The notes under the pieces were generated by a model. The model saw only the letters and a list, made by a program, of their open reading frames with translations, was not told where the DNA came from and did not search any database. From Algicoccus sp048820935 (GTDB taxonomy: Bacteria; Pseudomonadota; Gammaproteobacteria; Burkholderiales; Burkholderiaceae_B), in NCBI RefSeq assembly GCF_048820935.1, contig NZ_JBMERD010000001.1, positions 271,811 through 335,810 on the forward strand: a stretch of DNA of 64,000 bases, read 5' to 3'. The translations under genes and the position numbers were made by a program. Positions 43,268 to 52,310 of the stretch are shown here, piece by piece (the stretch's first letter is position 1; each line of letters starts with the position of its first letter).

Positions 43268-44047
43268 ATGCAAAATCCCTACACAGCCATCAAAGTCGAA
43301 ATGATTGGTCATGTTGCCTTAATCAAACTCGCCAATCCTCCGGTCAATGCGCTTAGTAAAGCCATGATGGAAGAACTCACATTTGAGTTAGATCGAATCT
43401 CTGAAGATGACAACGTACGTGCGGTTGTTCTGACGGCAGAAGGTCGGGTTTTCTGTGCCGGTGCAGACTTAAAGTCACGCGGTGAAGTTATTAAGGGGCC
43501 TGGTGATTTACCCCAACACTCCCGACGAACTCGGGAGTGTTTTCATGCAATCCGGGAATGTGCTAAACCTGTGGTCGTCGCTGTCAATGGCGCTGCTCTG
43601 GGTGCTGGTCTGGCGATCATGGCATCTTGCGACATTTTGGTGTGTGCATCCACAGCCGAAGTCGGTTTACCAGAGATCAATGTGGGTCTGCTCGGTGGAG
43701 GTCGTCACGCCATGCGTTTATTTGGCCACTCACGAACCCGACACATGATGCTCACAGGGTTGCGTGTCAATGGCGATGAGCTCTATCGCTTAGGCATTGT
43801 GGAAGCCAGTGTGCCCGTTGAAGAAGTTGTCGGCACCGCCATGATAATTGCTCAGACCATCGCAGAAAAAAGCCCACTATCCACGCGTCTGGCAAAAAGC
43901 ACTTTGAATGTCATTGAAGAACTGAGTCTGCGTGACGGCTACCGTTACGAGCAAGACATGACAGCCGCCATTGCTAAAACAGAAGATGCACGTGAAGCAC
44001 AGACCGCTTTCCTAGAAAAACGACAGCCTGTTTTTAAGGGTCGCTAG
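43268..44047 (+). CDS. Enoyl-CoA hydratase/isomerase
   Basis: 259 residues of the crotonase superfamily. The oxyanion-hole segments are CAGADLKSRGE (near residue 63) and AALGAGLAIMASCDI (near 115). The GLPEINVGLLGGG block positions the catalytic acidic residue used by hydratases. It acts on the acyl-CoA made by the CaiB-type partner encoded just upstream. A mid-length insertion (VIKGPGDLPQHSRRTRE) is unremarkable. Start ATG after GGAGATC-like bases. Whether it hydrates, isomerises or hydrolyses cannot be decided. Confidence 0.9.
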   Translation: MQNPYTAIKVEMIGHVALIKLANPPVNALSKAMMEELTFELDRISEDDNVRAVVLTAEGRVFCAGADLKSRGEVIKGPGDLPQHSRRTRECFHAIRECAKPVVVAVNGAALGAGLAIMASCDILVCASTAEVGLPEINVGLLGGGRHAMRLFGHSRTRHMMLTGLRVNGDELYRLGIVEASVPVEEVVGTAMIIAQTIAEKSPLSTRLAKSTLNVIEELSLRDGYRYEQDMTAAIAKTEDAREAQTAFLEKRQPVFKGR

Positions 44048-44574
44048 GCGATTGCATATTAAATGCGCCTACGAATATGGTTTGAAGTGGTCTTTTTGGC
44101 TGCAAATTCAGGAGGTGCTAAACACCAGTCTGTAGTTTGCAGTCGACCAATCTCTTGTCTCCGTTCAGATCGCAAACCATCACACCGAAGGATCAGTTTA
44201 GCGAGACCACAGCTTTATTCGAGGCGCCCTTGGGTCCAGTACTTAAGTAGCTGGGTAAATGCTTCACGAACTCCTCCCATCAGGTATTTCATGAAACAGA
44301 ATAGCGGCCTCATGCGACATAAGCTGTCGTATGTATTTTGGGTGGATTTTCAAATGAATGAAGCGAATCCCGAAGATGCCAACAATCGGTTCAGTGGATG
44401 CAAAGTATCTCTAATGGAGATTTGATCAACAAAATAATACTAAAAATATATTTAGCATATAGAATAACAGATGCAACATTCAATCACTATTCAGTCGTCA
44501 AAATAACGTATCTGTTGGTTTGAAGTAACGATTATCGAGTCGATAAAAGCATCACCCCCACAGCCCGCTATGTA
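44048..44574. other. Intergenic region between hydratase and LysR genes
   Basis: No gene is supported. A 120-codon frame at 44063-44425 has atypical composition. The complement encodes fragments such as MGGVREAFTQLLKYWTQG, possibly of a lost gene. No terminator was recognised. Confidence 0.35.
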
Positions 44575-45489
44575 TCATTCAGCATGCGTTGCCTTGTAAC
44601 CTGTTGATGCATATAACGTTTCCCGAAAAGTATGCATTGCTGGCGTCCAGAATGTATTTTTTCGATATACAAGACCAATATCTCGTTGAATATTTAGCTC
44701 TGGAATTTTTAAGGCTGTCAGTGATGACGGTAATGTTGAATTCCAACCACCAGGCACATAAAGAATGTAGTCCGTGTTGGCCACAATATTCAAGACGGCA
44801 GGACCAGCGTGATTGATTTCCAAATGCGCTTTCGGCATGACTAATCCAGCCCGATGAAAAGTCGCTTCAAACCATTTATAGGCATGCGCATTCGGTTTCG
44901 GCAAAATCCAGCGACAGTTGTGCAACGCTTGTAAAGAGATTAAAGAGTGCGAAAGAATTGGATGTCCTACCCGTACAATCGCTGAAACATTATCACTCCC
45001 CAGCACATCCACCTGAAGATAAGGTGGCAATTCAGTTCTAACCGGGACAATTGCCATATCCAAGTGTCCAGACTCTAAGCTCGCCAACAAAAAATCAGCT
45101 GCATCCAGATCAAACTGAAAGCGAATCAGTGGTGCAACATTCTCTATTTGTATCAACGCACTTGAAACAATCGCATCAAAAGCAGGTCGAGTGACTCCGA
45201 TTTTAAGTAGGCCAGTTTTCCCTTCCCGACAACTCACTGCATAGCGCATCACTTCGTCATGCTCACGAACAACTCGTTGTGCGTGACGACGGAATTCAGA
45301 TCCAGCACCCGTCAAGACAACGCCACCACTTGTACGCAGAAACAATTCCTGATTCAAGGTGGATTCAAGACGTACCAGCGACTTAGAAATCGCTGGTTGG
45401 GTGACATGGCATTGTCTGGCTGCTTGACTTAGAGATCCGATTTCAGCAACAGATAAAAAATAGCTTAAATCTCGAATAGTAATAGTCAT
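44575..45489 (-). CDS. LysR-family transcriptional regulator
   Basis: 304 residues with the N-terminal winged helix-turn-helix (ITIRDLSYFLSVAEIGSLSQ, QAARQCHVTQPAISKSLVRL). A type 2 periplasmic-binding-like effector domain from about residue 90 follows (LLKIGVTRPAFDAIVSSALI ...). It is divergently transcribed from the rhodanese gene across 96 bp containing a perfect ATTA-N11-TAAT motif, so it most likely controls the rhodanese/Bug-receptor genes in response to an organic acid or sulfur ligand. The ligand is unknown. Confidence 0.9.
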   Translation of the reverse strand: MTITIRDLSYFLSVAEIGSLSQAARQCHVTQPAISKSLVRLESTLNQELFLRTSGGVVLTGAGSEFRRHAQRVVREHDEVMRYAVSCREGKTGLLKIGVTRPAFDAIVSSALIQIENVAPLIRFQFDLDAADFLLASLESGHLDMAIVPVRTELPPYLQVDVLGSDNVSAIVRVGHPILSHSLISLQALHNCRWILPKPNAHAYKWFEATFHRAGLVMPKAHLEINHAGPAVLNIVANTDYILYVPGGWNSTLPSSLTALKIPELNIQRDIGLVYRKNTFWTPAMHTFRETLYASTGYKATHAE

Positions 45490-45515
45490 AACTATTTTTC
45501 ATGGGTCAGGCAAAA

Positions 45516-45534
45516 ATTATTCAATTGCTCTAAT
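45516..45534. promoter_or_regulatory. Candidate LysR-type binding site
   Basis: ATTA-N11-TAAT, the T-N11-A pattern of LysR regulators, in the short divergent region between the LysR and rhodanese genes. Confidence 0.55.
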
Positions 45535-45585
45535 GATAGCTGCTCAGTAGACTGGATACACAACAAATAAGTTGGGAAGACAAAA

Positions 45586-47202
45586 ATGACGACAAAGATC
45601 ACAGAACTTAACATAGATGAACTCAGGTCACTTCTTGGTGGCGACCAAGAACTTGCGCTGTTAGATGTTCGAGAAAACGGCATCTATTCACGAGGTCATC
45701 TGTTTTGGGCTATATCGGCACCCTTGTCACAGCTAGAGATGCGACTAGGTGTTCTAGTACCCAGAAAAACTGTTCGTGTCGTTTTGATTGACGAAGGTGA
45801 GGCATCGTCAGAGGCACAATTAGCAGCTCAAAAAATGAGCAAATGGGGATATACCGATGTGCATATTCTGAAAGGCGGTATGAAAGCTTGGGCAGAAGCT
45901 GGATTAGCCATATTTTCAGGTGTATTTGTACCCAGCAAAGCTTTTGGGGAATATGTAGAACAGACTTGCCACACGCCAACGGTTGACTCACAAACGTTAT
46001 CCCAATGGCTTTCCGAAAAACGTGATGTGGTTATTTTGGACAGCCGACCCTATGAAGAGTATCAACGTTATGCCATGCCTGGCGGAATCTGTTGTCCTGG
46101 GGCTGAATTGCCATACCGAGTTTTTGAAAACGTTAAAAATTCGCAGACAACCATTGTCATCAATTGTGCTGGCAGAACACGTGGCATCATTGGCACTCAA
46201 TCATTGGTCAATACCGAAATTCCCAACCCCATTTTCTATCTAGATAATGGAACCGCAGGCTGGTACTTATCAGGTCGACAAATGGTCGCAGGACAAACTC
46301 AGTTTGCCTCACCACCTAGTCTAGAAAGTCTTAAAAAATCTAATGATGCAGCCCTACGAATTGCCAATCAATACAACATCAAAAAGATTGATGGAACAAC
46401 ACTGCAAGAATTTCTGGCGGACGATCAAAAAACCTTATTCCTGCTCGATGTCAGGCAATCGTATGAATATGAGGCAGGTCATATTAAAGGTTCAAGGAAC
46501 GCCCCAGGTGGTCAGCTCATTCAATCAACCGATTTTTATGTTGGCGTTAAAAATGCACGTTTGGTCCTAATCGACGACAACGGAATACGCGCTCGTTTTA
46601 CAGCCGCATGGTTGCGTCAAATGGGATGGCAAGATCTGAGTGTCTGTCTGTTGGGCGATGCAGCTGAACGCCTTGAACTGGTCGCAGAACCTGAAAAAGC
46701 GCCTTTGATCACAAGTCAGCCAACGAATACACCCATGATTGACGCTGCGGAATTAAAAAACTTGCAGAACAATGATGCACCTATCGTTATTTTTGATCTA
46801 GCCAATAGTTTGACCTATCGGGATGGACATATCCCAGGCGCTATTTTTGTGATGAGACAACGACTTCAGAAAGAATTAGGTGCGTTGCCAGATCACACCG
46901 AACTAATCTTGACTTCTCCCGATGGAGAGCTTGCAAACTGGGCATTTGAAGACCTCACTCCATCTTGGAAAAAACACACTCGAGTTTTGAAAGGTGGCAC
47001 TCAAGCCTGGATCGCCAGTGGTCAGACTTTACACGCTAATCGTGACAGCATTCCTGAGCCTTGTGACGATGTCTATTACGGTCCCTATCAGGTCAGTGAT
47101 CGAATCCAGGGCATGCGTGATTACCTGAAGTGGGAAATTGACTTGTTTGAAGATATTCGTCACGAAGAACACATTCAATTCAATTGTAGGCCAGAGGAAT
47201 AA
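45586..47202 (+). CDS. Four-domain rhodanese (sulfurtransferase) protein
   Basis: 538 residues with four rhodanese-like repeats: residues about 8-115 (ELALLDVRENGIYSRGHL), 130-235 (VVILDSRPYEEYQRYAMPGG), 270-365 (TLFLLDVRQSYEYEAGHIKG) and 390-490 (APIVIFDLANSLTYRDGHIP). Only the second keeps the active loop with cysteine (NCAGRTRG, near residue 194). The others have DEGEASS, DDNGIRA and SPDGELA in its place, so they are non-catalytic. The second domain would transfer sulfane sulfur to acceptors; the rest may bind substrate or partners. No signal peptide is seen, so it is probably cytoplasmic. It precedes a Bug receptor gene and faces a LysR regulator. Confidence 0.9.
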   Translation: MTTKITELNIDELRSLLGGDQELALLDVRENGIYSRGHLFWAISAPLSQLEMRLGVLVPRKTVRVVLIDEGEASSEAQLAAQKMSKWGYTDVHILKGGMKAWAEAGLAIFSGVFVPSKAFGEYVEQTCHTPTVDSQTLSQWLSEKRDVVILDSRPYEEYQRYAMPGGICCPGAELPYRVFENVKNSQTTIVINCAGRTRGIIGTQSLVNTEIPNPIFYLDNGTAGWYLSGRQMVAGQTQFASPPSLESLKKSNDAALRIANQYNIKKIDGTTLQEFLADDQKTLFLLDVRQSYEYEAGHIKGSRNAPGGQLIQSTDFYVGVKNARLVLIDDNGIRARFTAAWLRQMGWQDLSVCLLGDAAERLELVAEPEKAPLITSQPTNTPMIDAAELKNLQNNDAPIVIFDLANSLTYRDGHIPGAIFVMRQRLQKELGALPDHTELILTSPDGELANWAFEDLTPSWKKHTRVLKGGTQAWIASGQTLHANRDSIPEPCDDVYYGPYQVSDRIQGMRDYLKWEIDLFEDIRHEEHIQFNCRPEE

Positions 47203-47341
47203 AACACAAATCACGATCTTTAAAAACCAATCAAGACATTCGATTCATTTTCATCTCATGAATCACCACCAACAAACTCTCTAAAAAAGCATCAAAAGCA
47301 AATGAGAAACAAATAATACATATAAAACAGGAGAAACTACG

Positions 47342-48358
47342 ATGTCCTCAATGAAACTCAACCGCGTCGGTTTCACGCGCACCGCCCAAAGCGTCGCCTT
47401 CAGTGTTTTATTACTTTGTACGCAATCTGTTTTGGCTGACAACAGCAAAGATGCTATCGGACAATATCCGGAAAAACCCATTAAATTCATCGTGCCAATT
47501 GCAGCGGGTGGGAGCATAGATACGATTACACGCTCTGTTGCAGATAAGCTTCGCGAAAAATGGAACAATCCCGTGACAGTCGAGAACATGCCTGGCGGCA
47601 GCGGATTGATTGGAATGGCTCGTTTCCTAAAATCTGATCCAGATGGTTACACTTTTCTCGCGCATGGTGATACGGTTGTGCTCAATCCTCTGCTTCGAAA
47701 AAATGCTGATTACGTTCTGGAAGACTTAGTTGGCGTCAATCGATTTACGGTAACTCCACAGGTTCTTGTCGTGAATCCAGACTTCGCACCCAGGACACTC
47801 AAGGAGTATGTGGAATACGCCAAAGAGAATCCATCAAAAATTCGACTAGCACTCCCTGTACAAGCAGGGATCGGGCATTTAGCTCACGCTAAATTAGAAA
47901 CAGAAGCAGGTATACAGGTGACACACGTTCCATACAAAGGTGGTGCGCCAGCCGCGGTGGATGCCCTCGGCGGGCATGTAGACGCACTCATCATTACCCT
48001 GCCAGCTATTTCTGAACATATTAAAAGCGGAAAGCTAATTCCATTAGCTGTTTCAACTCCTGAGCGTTCATCGTCATTCCAGGACATTCCAACCATGGCT
48101 GAATCGGGTTATCCAAAAGCAGTCACTGAAAGCTGGGCTGGGTTATTTGCCGCAAAAGATGCACCCATACTGATCGTTGAAAAGCTTCATGCAGATATTA
48201 CTGAGATCATGAATGATCCAGATCTGGTTAAGAAGGCCGAATCTCTAGGGTTTACCGTTTCACCCATGAGTTCACTGGAGAATTTCAATAAGTGGCTACA
48301 AAGCGAAAGAGAGAAACATAAAGAAACGATTGAAAACGCTAAAATTCAAATCAATTAA
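47342..48358 (+). CDS. Bug/TctC-family tripartite tricarboxylate transporter receptor
   Basis: 338 residues with a signal peptide (about 1-32, SVAFSVLLLCTQSVLA). A Bug-type periplasmic binding protein follows: YPEKPIKFIVPIAAGGSIDT, VTVENMPGGSGLIGMARFL and VTHVPYKGGAPAAVDALGGH. Bug proteins bind carboxylates or small polar organic molecules and are numerous in Burkholderiales, usually without dedicated membrane genes, as here. It lies 139 bp after the rhodanese gene on the same strand, probably under the same LysR control; a sulfonate or thio-acid ligand would fit that partner but is speculation. Confidence 0.92.
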   Translation: MSSMKLNRVGFTRTAQSVAFSVLLLCTQSVLADNSKDAIGQYPEKPIKFIVPIAAGGSIDTITRSVADKLREKWNNPVTVENMPGGSGLIGMARFLKSDPDGYTFLAHGDTVVLNPLLRKNADYVLEDLVGVNRFTVTPQVLVVNPDFAPRTLKEYVEYAKENPSKIRLALPVQAGIGHLAHAKLETEAGIQVTHVPYKGGAPAAVDALGGHVDALIITLPAISEHIKSGKLIPLAVSTPERSSSFQDIPTMAESGYPKAVTESWAGLFAAKDAPILIVEKLHADITEIMNDPDLVKKAESLGFTVSPMSSLENFNKWLQSEREKHKETIENAKIQIN

Positions 48359-48602
48359 CTAAACTTCACTACACCCATACTAGAGTCTCGAAAAATATTG
48401 ATTGAGAGGCCTGCATGGGCAAAAGTTTGTGTAAACCTTACCTAATTCTCTGAGCGCAACCTATTGTTTATTTTCCAATTCACTGGTATAGTGAGCGTGC
48501 ATCAAGAGTTCAAGCATTTCAAATGAATGTTTGATACCAACCTGCCTCCAAGCAAGGTGGTCTGACGATGGGGTCTTTAATGGCAACAACTTGGAAACGC
48601 AG

Positions 48603-48625
48603 ACCCGCTTGTTGCGGGTTTTTTT
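48603..48625 (+). terminator. Rho-independent terminator
   Basis: ACCCGC/GCGGGT with a five-base loop and seven T residues. It comes 245 bp after the Bug gene and just ahead of a small unrecognised gene. Confidence 0.75.
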
Positions 48626-48687
48626 ATGGGCGCTTTTCACCGAATTGCTCGCCCGGCATTTTGCCAAACAGCTAAAGAGGAAAAATC

Positions 48688-48978
48688 ATGGCTTACCAAT
48701 TCACACTCGACCATAGTGTATACACAGGTCACACGGTCCCCGGCTCATCTTGGATGCGGATTTTTGACCACAACATCAATGACTATATTGGCACCTACAT
48801 TCCGCTAACCTACCAAACTAGGGATGGAAACGCTAAAGGCGTCTGGAAAGATATTGTTTCGGTCTCCTATTTGGAGACACTCACAAAACTGCAGTCTCAG
48901 GTCATCGATGCCTGCGAACGACGATATATCCATTTTCAGACACCCAAATGTCAAAATTACAATCTAGGCTCAACTTAA
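48688..48978 (+). CDS. Small protein of unknown function
   Basis: 96 residues beginning MAYQFTLDHSVYTGHTVPGS, with SSWMRIFDHNINDYIGTYIP and a charged C-terminus. I do not recognise it and no motif or membrane segment is visible. An AGAGG ribosome-binding site stands nine bases before the ATG, and a terminator lies upstream, so it is an independent unit. It could be phage or plasmid debris, given its isolated position and unusual composition. Confidence 0.45.
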   Translation: MAYQFTLDHSVYTGHTVPGSSWMRIFDHNINDYIGTYIPLTYQTRDGNAKGVWKDIVSVSYLETLTKLQSQVIDACERRYIHFQTPKCQNYNLGST

Positions 48979-49081
48979 TCCGCCAAGGTAAGGCGCGAAA
49001 GGTTCATCCTAGTCACAGCGATCACCGATAGTGCCACTCACTGGTTATGTGTGGTCGCACCAACTATTTTCGGCAGGCAAC

Positions 49082-49510
49082 ATGTACAAAATTGGATTAC
49101 AACGGATGCTCGTGGTACTCGGTTTATTGGTTGCACCATTTGCCTGTGCAGAAGCCTTGTTGGTGCAGTTCAATGACCTGTCGAGCGACAAAGGTGTGAT
49201 TCGTTGTGGCTTATTTCAGGATGAAGCGAATTGGCGCAAAGAGGATCAAGCCATCCGTGGAGTGATTGCCACCATCCATCAAGGTAGAGCAATTTGTGAT
49301 TTTGGTGACGTACCGGCAGGTGTCTATGCCGTTGCCGCCTATCACGCTGAGAATATTGAAGATCGTTTGCGGTTTGGTTTTCTGGGCCGCCCCAAACAAG
49401 CTGTCGGATTTTCCATGAATCCATCTAGGCTGTTTGGGGCGCCCAGTTTTGACGCGGCGATGTTCAAGATGGGTCAAGAGCCGCGTGTCTTGGTGATCGA
49501 GTTAGATTGA
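49082..49510 (+). CDS. DUF2141-like secreted protein
   Basis: About 142 residues from the ATG at 49082, where a signal peptide begins (MLVVLGLLVAPFACAEA). The longer frame from 49031 would bury it and is unlikely. The mature part shows the DUF2141 pattern: LLVQFNDLSSDKGVIRCGLF, DFGDVPAGVYAVAAYHAEN, and FGFLGRPKQAVGFS, a small beta-sandwich exported protein of unknown role. Not part of an obvious operon. Confidence 0.8.
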   Translation: MYKIGLQRMLVVLGLLVAPFACAEALLVQFNDLSSDKGVIRCGLFQDEANWRKEDQAIRGVIATIHQGRAICDFGDVPAGVYAVAAYHAENIEDRLRFGFLGRPKQAVGFSMNPSRLFGAPSFDAAMFKMGQEPRVLVIELD

Positions 49511-49585
49511 AACGGTTCAACGACTCGAATACGCACTGGCTCCTGCAAATTTCTGACAAGTCCTGTTGATGCTGATGGCTTGTAC

Positions 49586-49960
49586 TTACGGCATATCGGT
49601 GACTGAGATCAACTTTGTGTGTGACAAGCAGTGAGCAGAAATCTTGTACAGGAACACGAAGTATCCAAGACCCAAGGTCACAAGGCTAATCAGAACCCAC
49701 AACAGCACATTGCCAATGATGCTAGCCAAATCGATGGTACAAATCAATTGTCCAACCCGCTGCCCCTGCGCATTAAACGCAAACGTTCTACCAATGGTAT
49801 AGCGCTGCATATAGTAAGGAAACACAAACATCGCCAATCCAAATGTGACGATCGACAGTAAAAGCCAAATGATTAGGTGACCAATCACCTCCAGCACACC
49901 CAGCTCGGATTTGAACTGCAAGTTTTGAAAATCCGGATGGGTACTAAGCGCTTGTTGCAT
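49586..49960 (-). CDS. DUF898/YjgN-like membrane protein (short)
   Basis: 124 residues with two hydrophobic regions (about 28-52, IIWLLLSIVTFGLAMFVFPY; and 84-110, VLLWVLISLVTLGLGYFVF). Between them a RYTIGRTFAFNAQGQRVGQL stretch contains the pattern found in DUF898 and DUF6693-type membrane proteins. The repeated YYMQRYTIGRTF-type segment points to an inner-membrane protein of unknown function. It is monocistronic and convergent with the DUF2141 gene. Confidence 0.65.
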   Translation of the reverse strand: MQQALSTHPDFQNLQFKSELGVLEVIGHLIIWLLLSIVTFGLAMFVFPYYMQRYTIGRTFAFNAQGQRVGQLICTIDLASIIGNVLLWVLISLVTLGLGYFVFLYKISAHCLSHTKLISVTDMP

Positions 49961-50140
49961 AACTTTTAACCTCTTGGCTTTTTAGAAAAGTCGTAGTTTA
50001 ACTTTAATTAAAAACTCACTCATCACACCAATCCATCTGTGCCACCGAGGACAGATTTCAAAAAATCGAGTGTCAAGCGCGACTGTTCGACAAAATACTC
50101 ATCGAAGCGTATAGACTGAGCAACATGCAGTCGCATGAAT

Positions 50141-50192
50141 GACTGCACCAAACGACTGCACCAAACGACTGCACCAAACGACTGCAATAAAA
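50141..50192. repeat. 13-bp tandem repeat before esterase gene
   Basis: GACTGCACCAAAC occurs three times without gap at 50141-50179, followed by a degraded fourth copy. It sits 22 bp ahead of the esterase start, between the expected promoter and the ribosome-binding site AGGA. Confidence 0.9.
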
Positions 50193-50214
50193 TGCCTCAT
50201 ATAGGATCCACGTG

Positions 50215-51084
50215 ATGAAAAAACTTTTCTTGTTAAGCACTTTATCCATGGCACTGGTGGGCACCCAGGCTGTAGCCAGTGAAATCATTCACGACAAATT
50301 TAATTCCGACATTCTTGGGCGTGACATCTCCATGTATGTCTATCTGCCCGATGGCTATAACGAAGCCACGGAACCCTATCCTGTCATCTATATGCTTCAT
50401 GGTGCAAACTCCGATGAGTCCTCGTGGGTCGAGCGTGGCGGCATTAAAGTGACTGCAGACAATCAGATTCTGCGCGGTGAAGTGCGTCCTTCCGTGATTG
50501 TGATGCCCACGACAGGCCCTTCCACCTGGTATGCCGATGCCAATGCGGATAAAGCCGAAACCGCCATTTTGGAAGAATTGCTGCCATACGTTGAAAAGAA
50601 CTACAAAACCCGAACCGACCGTGCAGGCCGTTCGGTGGCTGGGCTCTCTATGGGGGGTTATGGTGCATTGAACCTAAGCCTATCTCATCCGGAACTCTTT
50701 TGTGCTGCAGGTATTTTTAGTCCCGCTATTTACGTCCCGCTTCCCCCAGAAACTTCAGCGGCGCGCTCCACGCCACAGTTTGTCGACTCATCCGGTGCTT
50801 TTGATGAAAAAACTTGGCGTGATACGTTGTATACCTCCAGACTCGACGGTTATCGCCAAAATGGCACAGTCGTACCCATGTGGATTGAATCGGGTGACCA
50901 TGATCCTTTAGGCATTGTGGTTGCCGCAGCCAATCTTTACTGGAACATTAACCAGACCCAGCCAGATGCGGTTGAATATCGTGTTGTAGACGGTGGTCAT
51001 GACTGGATGGTGTTTCGCGACTCTTCCATTCGTGCCTTGCCATGGATGAGTAATCGTTGCGTACAACTTGATCAGAAAAAATAA
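50215..51084 (+). CDS. Secreted esterase (esterase D/antigen 85-like alpha-beta hydrolase)
   Basis: About 289 residues from the ATG at 50215, seven bases after AGGA; a GTG at 50212 precedes it. A signal peptide (KLFLLSTLSMALVGTQAVAS) leads into an alpha/beta hydrolase. Visible are ISMYVYLPDGYNEA and VIYMLHGANSDESSW with the oxyanion loop, the nucleophile elbow GLSMGGYGALNLSL (Ser near residue 144), then ESGDHDPLG for the acid and GGHDWMVF for the histidine. It belongs with secreted carbohydrate or thioester esterases. Substrate unknown. Confidence 0.9.
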   Translation: MKKLFLLSTLSMALVGTQAVASEIIHDKFNSDILGRDISMYVYLPDGYNEATEPYPVIYMLHGANSDESSWVERGGIKVTADNQILRGEVRPSVIVMPTTGPSTWYADANADKAETAILEELLPYVEKNYKTRTDRAGRSVAGLSMGGYGALNLSLSHPELFCAAGIFSPAIYVPLPPETSAARSTPQFVDSSGAFDEKTWRDTLYTSRLDGYRQNGTVVPMWIESGDHDPLGIVVAAANLYWNINQTQPDAVEYRVVDGGHDWMVFRDSSIRALPWMSNRCVQLDQKK

Positions 51085-51212
51085 GGTTTGATCAAATGAT
51101 TTAACTGCGCAGATACAGGCAGCATCGTTTTTCGCAGTCAAATTTTTAATTCATGACACAAGCCAACGATGTTAAATTGCATCGAGGACCATTAACCAGA
51201 AAGGAGCGGCTC

Positions 51213-51677
51213 ATGAAGAAAACTATCTTGACAGCACTTAGCGTAGCCGCACTGTCAGGTTGTGCAAGCCATCTGGATCACACAGCCAAACAAACACAAA
51301 TCTGTGAGCCTATCACTGAAAGTCAGGTGATCGGATTGTTTGATCGGTGGAATAATTCGCTTCAAACGGGTGATCCAAAAGCCGTTGTGGCAAATTACGC
51401 ACCACGCTCCATTCTCTTACCCACCGTTTCTGATCAAAACCGTCTGACCTCAGCAGAAAAAGAGGACTACTTCATACATTTCCTCAAAGACCAACCTTTT
51501 GGGGAAGTCACAGCGCGTCAAATCGACATCGGGTGTAATACGGTTACCGATTCAGGCTATTACACGTTCAACATGAAACGCACCGGCAAACCCGTTCATG
51601 GACGTTACACGTACACCTACCATTGGCAAAACGGCCAATGGTTAATTACTCACCACCACTCTTCCAAACTGCCTTAA
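51213..51677 (+). CDS. Lipoprotein with SnoaL/SgcJ-like fold
   Basis: 155 residues from the ATG at 51213, six bases after AAGGAG. A lipobox (LSVAALSGC, Cys18) marks an outer or inner membrane lipoprotein. The mature part resembles SgcJ/EcaC-like NTF2 superfamily proteins: VIGLFDRWNNSLQTGDPKAV, VANYAPRSILLPTVSD, and RTGKPVHGRYTYTYHWQNGQ. Such proteins bind small molecules; the function is unknown. Located 128 bp after the esterase gene, possibly co-expressed. Confidence 0.85.
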   Translation: MKKTILTALSVAALSGCASHLDHTAKQTQICEPITESQVIGLFDRWNNSLQTGDPKAVVANYAPRSILLPTVSDQNRLTSAEKEDYFIHFLKDQPFGEVTARQIDIGCNTVTDSGYYTFNMKRTGKPVHGRYTYTYHWQNGQWLITHHHSSKLP

Positions 51678-51709
51678 TTTGGGCTAGCGCATTTTCTGAA
51701 AGACCACCC

Positions 51710-51934
51710 TTGACAAAGAATCAAAAACCAAACTGGAACAATGCCCCTGAAGATTGGGACTGGCTGGCCCAAGATGCCGATGGACGCTGGTTTTGGTATG
51801 CAGTCGAACCCATCCCTGGGGTGGGGGGTGGTGTCTGGCGCTCTCCGCGTCTGAAACAAGAATTTGCGCTTCAGGGCGAACCCAATGAGCAGTGGTTAGA
51901 AACGCGTCAGAAACGTCCAGACGCTACTGACTAA
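51710..51934 (+). CDS. Small tryptophan-rich protein
   Basis: About 74 residues with a TTG start at 51710; the open frame extends farther upstream into the lipoprotein gene, but without similarity. Core: KPNWNNAPEDWDWLAQDADG, WFWYAVEP and VWRSPRLKQEF, a pattern of repeated Trp and Pro seen in small conserved betaproteobacterial proteins. No function is known to me. The gene overlaps nothing and starts 33 bp after the lipoprotein stop. Confidence 0.55.
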   Translation: MTKNQKPNWNNAPEDWDWLAQDADGRWFWYAVEPIPGVGGGVWRSPRLKQEFALQGEPNEQWLETRQKRPDATD

Positions 51935-51953
51935 CTCATCGACTTATTTTTAA

Positions 51954-51990
51954 TGACATCCTCCTCGCCCTAAAGGACGAGGCTTTCCGC
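51954..51990. mobile_element. IS200/IS605-type right end remnant
   Basis: TGACATCCTCC followed by the hairpin CCTCGCCCTAAAGGACGAGG (51963-51982). This is the usual right-end structure of TnpB-carrying IS200/IS605 elements. The element itself is absent. A second TGACATCCTCC lies at 56414. Confidence 0.6.
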
Positions 51991-52070
51991 CCATTTCTGT
52001 AAATATGGGCCCTACATCTTACGGGATGCATCGCATCCAAAGACTTGATACTCTGACCTACTCCCAAGAT

Positions 52071-52310
52071 TTAGGCACAAGTCGTTGTAGAGTTTGTGGC
52101 TAAGTCAATGTGACGAGCAGCAAACTCGCACGGGGTTAAATTATTTAGGGAACTGTGTGAGCGAGTTTGATTGTAATCTTGGCGACACGATCGTGTCCTT
52201 AAAATGCTGTAGCTTCCCAAGCGATGGAGGTAGCCACCGCGACACTCAGTAGGCTGATATTTCCGGCAAGAAACATCACCTAGGAATGCGAAGCGATGAT
52301 TGATGTACAA
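52071..52310 (-). pseudogene. IS3-family OrfB C-terminal remnant
   Basis: The complement encodes DYNQTRSHSSLNNLTPCEFA, the C-terminal signature of IS3-type OrfB transposases that normally ends the gene. The part before it is scrambled and lacks the DDE residues. It overlaps the IS256-type fragment on the other strand by a few bases. Confidence 0.75.

Noticed and set aside
44063..44425. 120-codon open frame after the enoyl-CoA hydratase gene
   Set aside because: Cys/Arg/Ser-rich, no domain and no ribosome-binding site; probably chance.
48481..48687. Riboswitch or small RNA before the 96-residue gene
   Set aside because: Only the terminator hairpin is convincing; no known riboswitch core could be recognised by eye.
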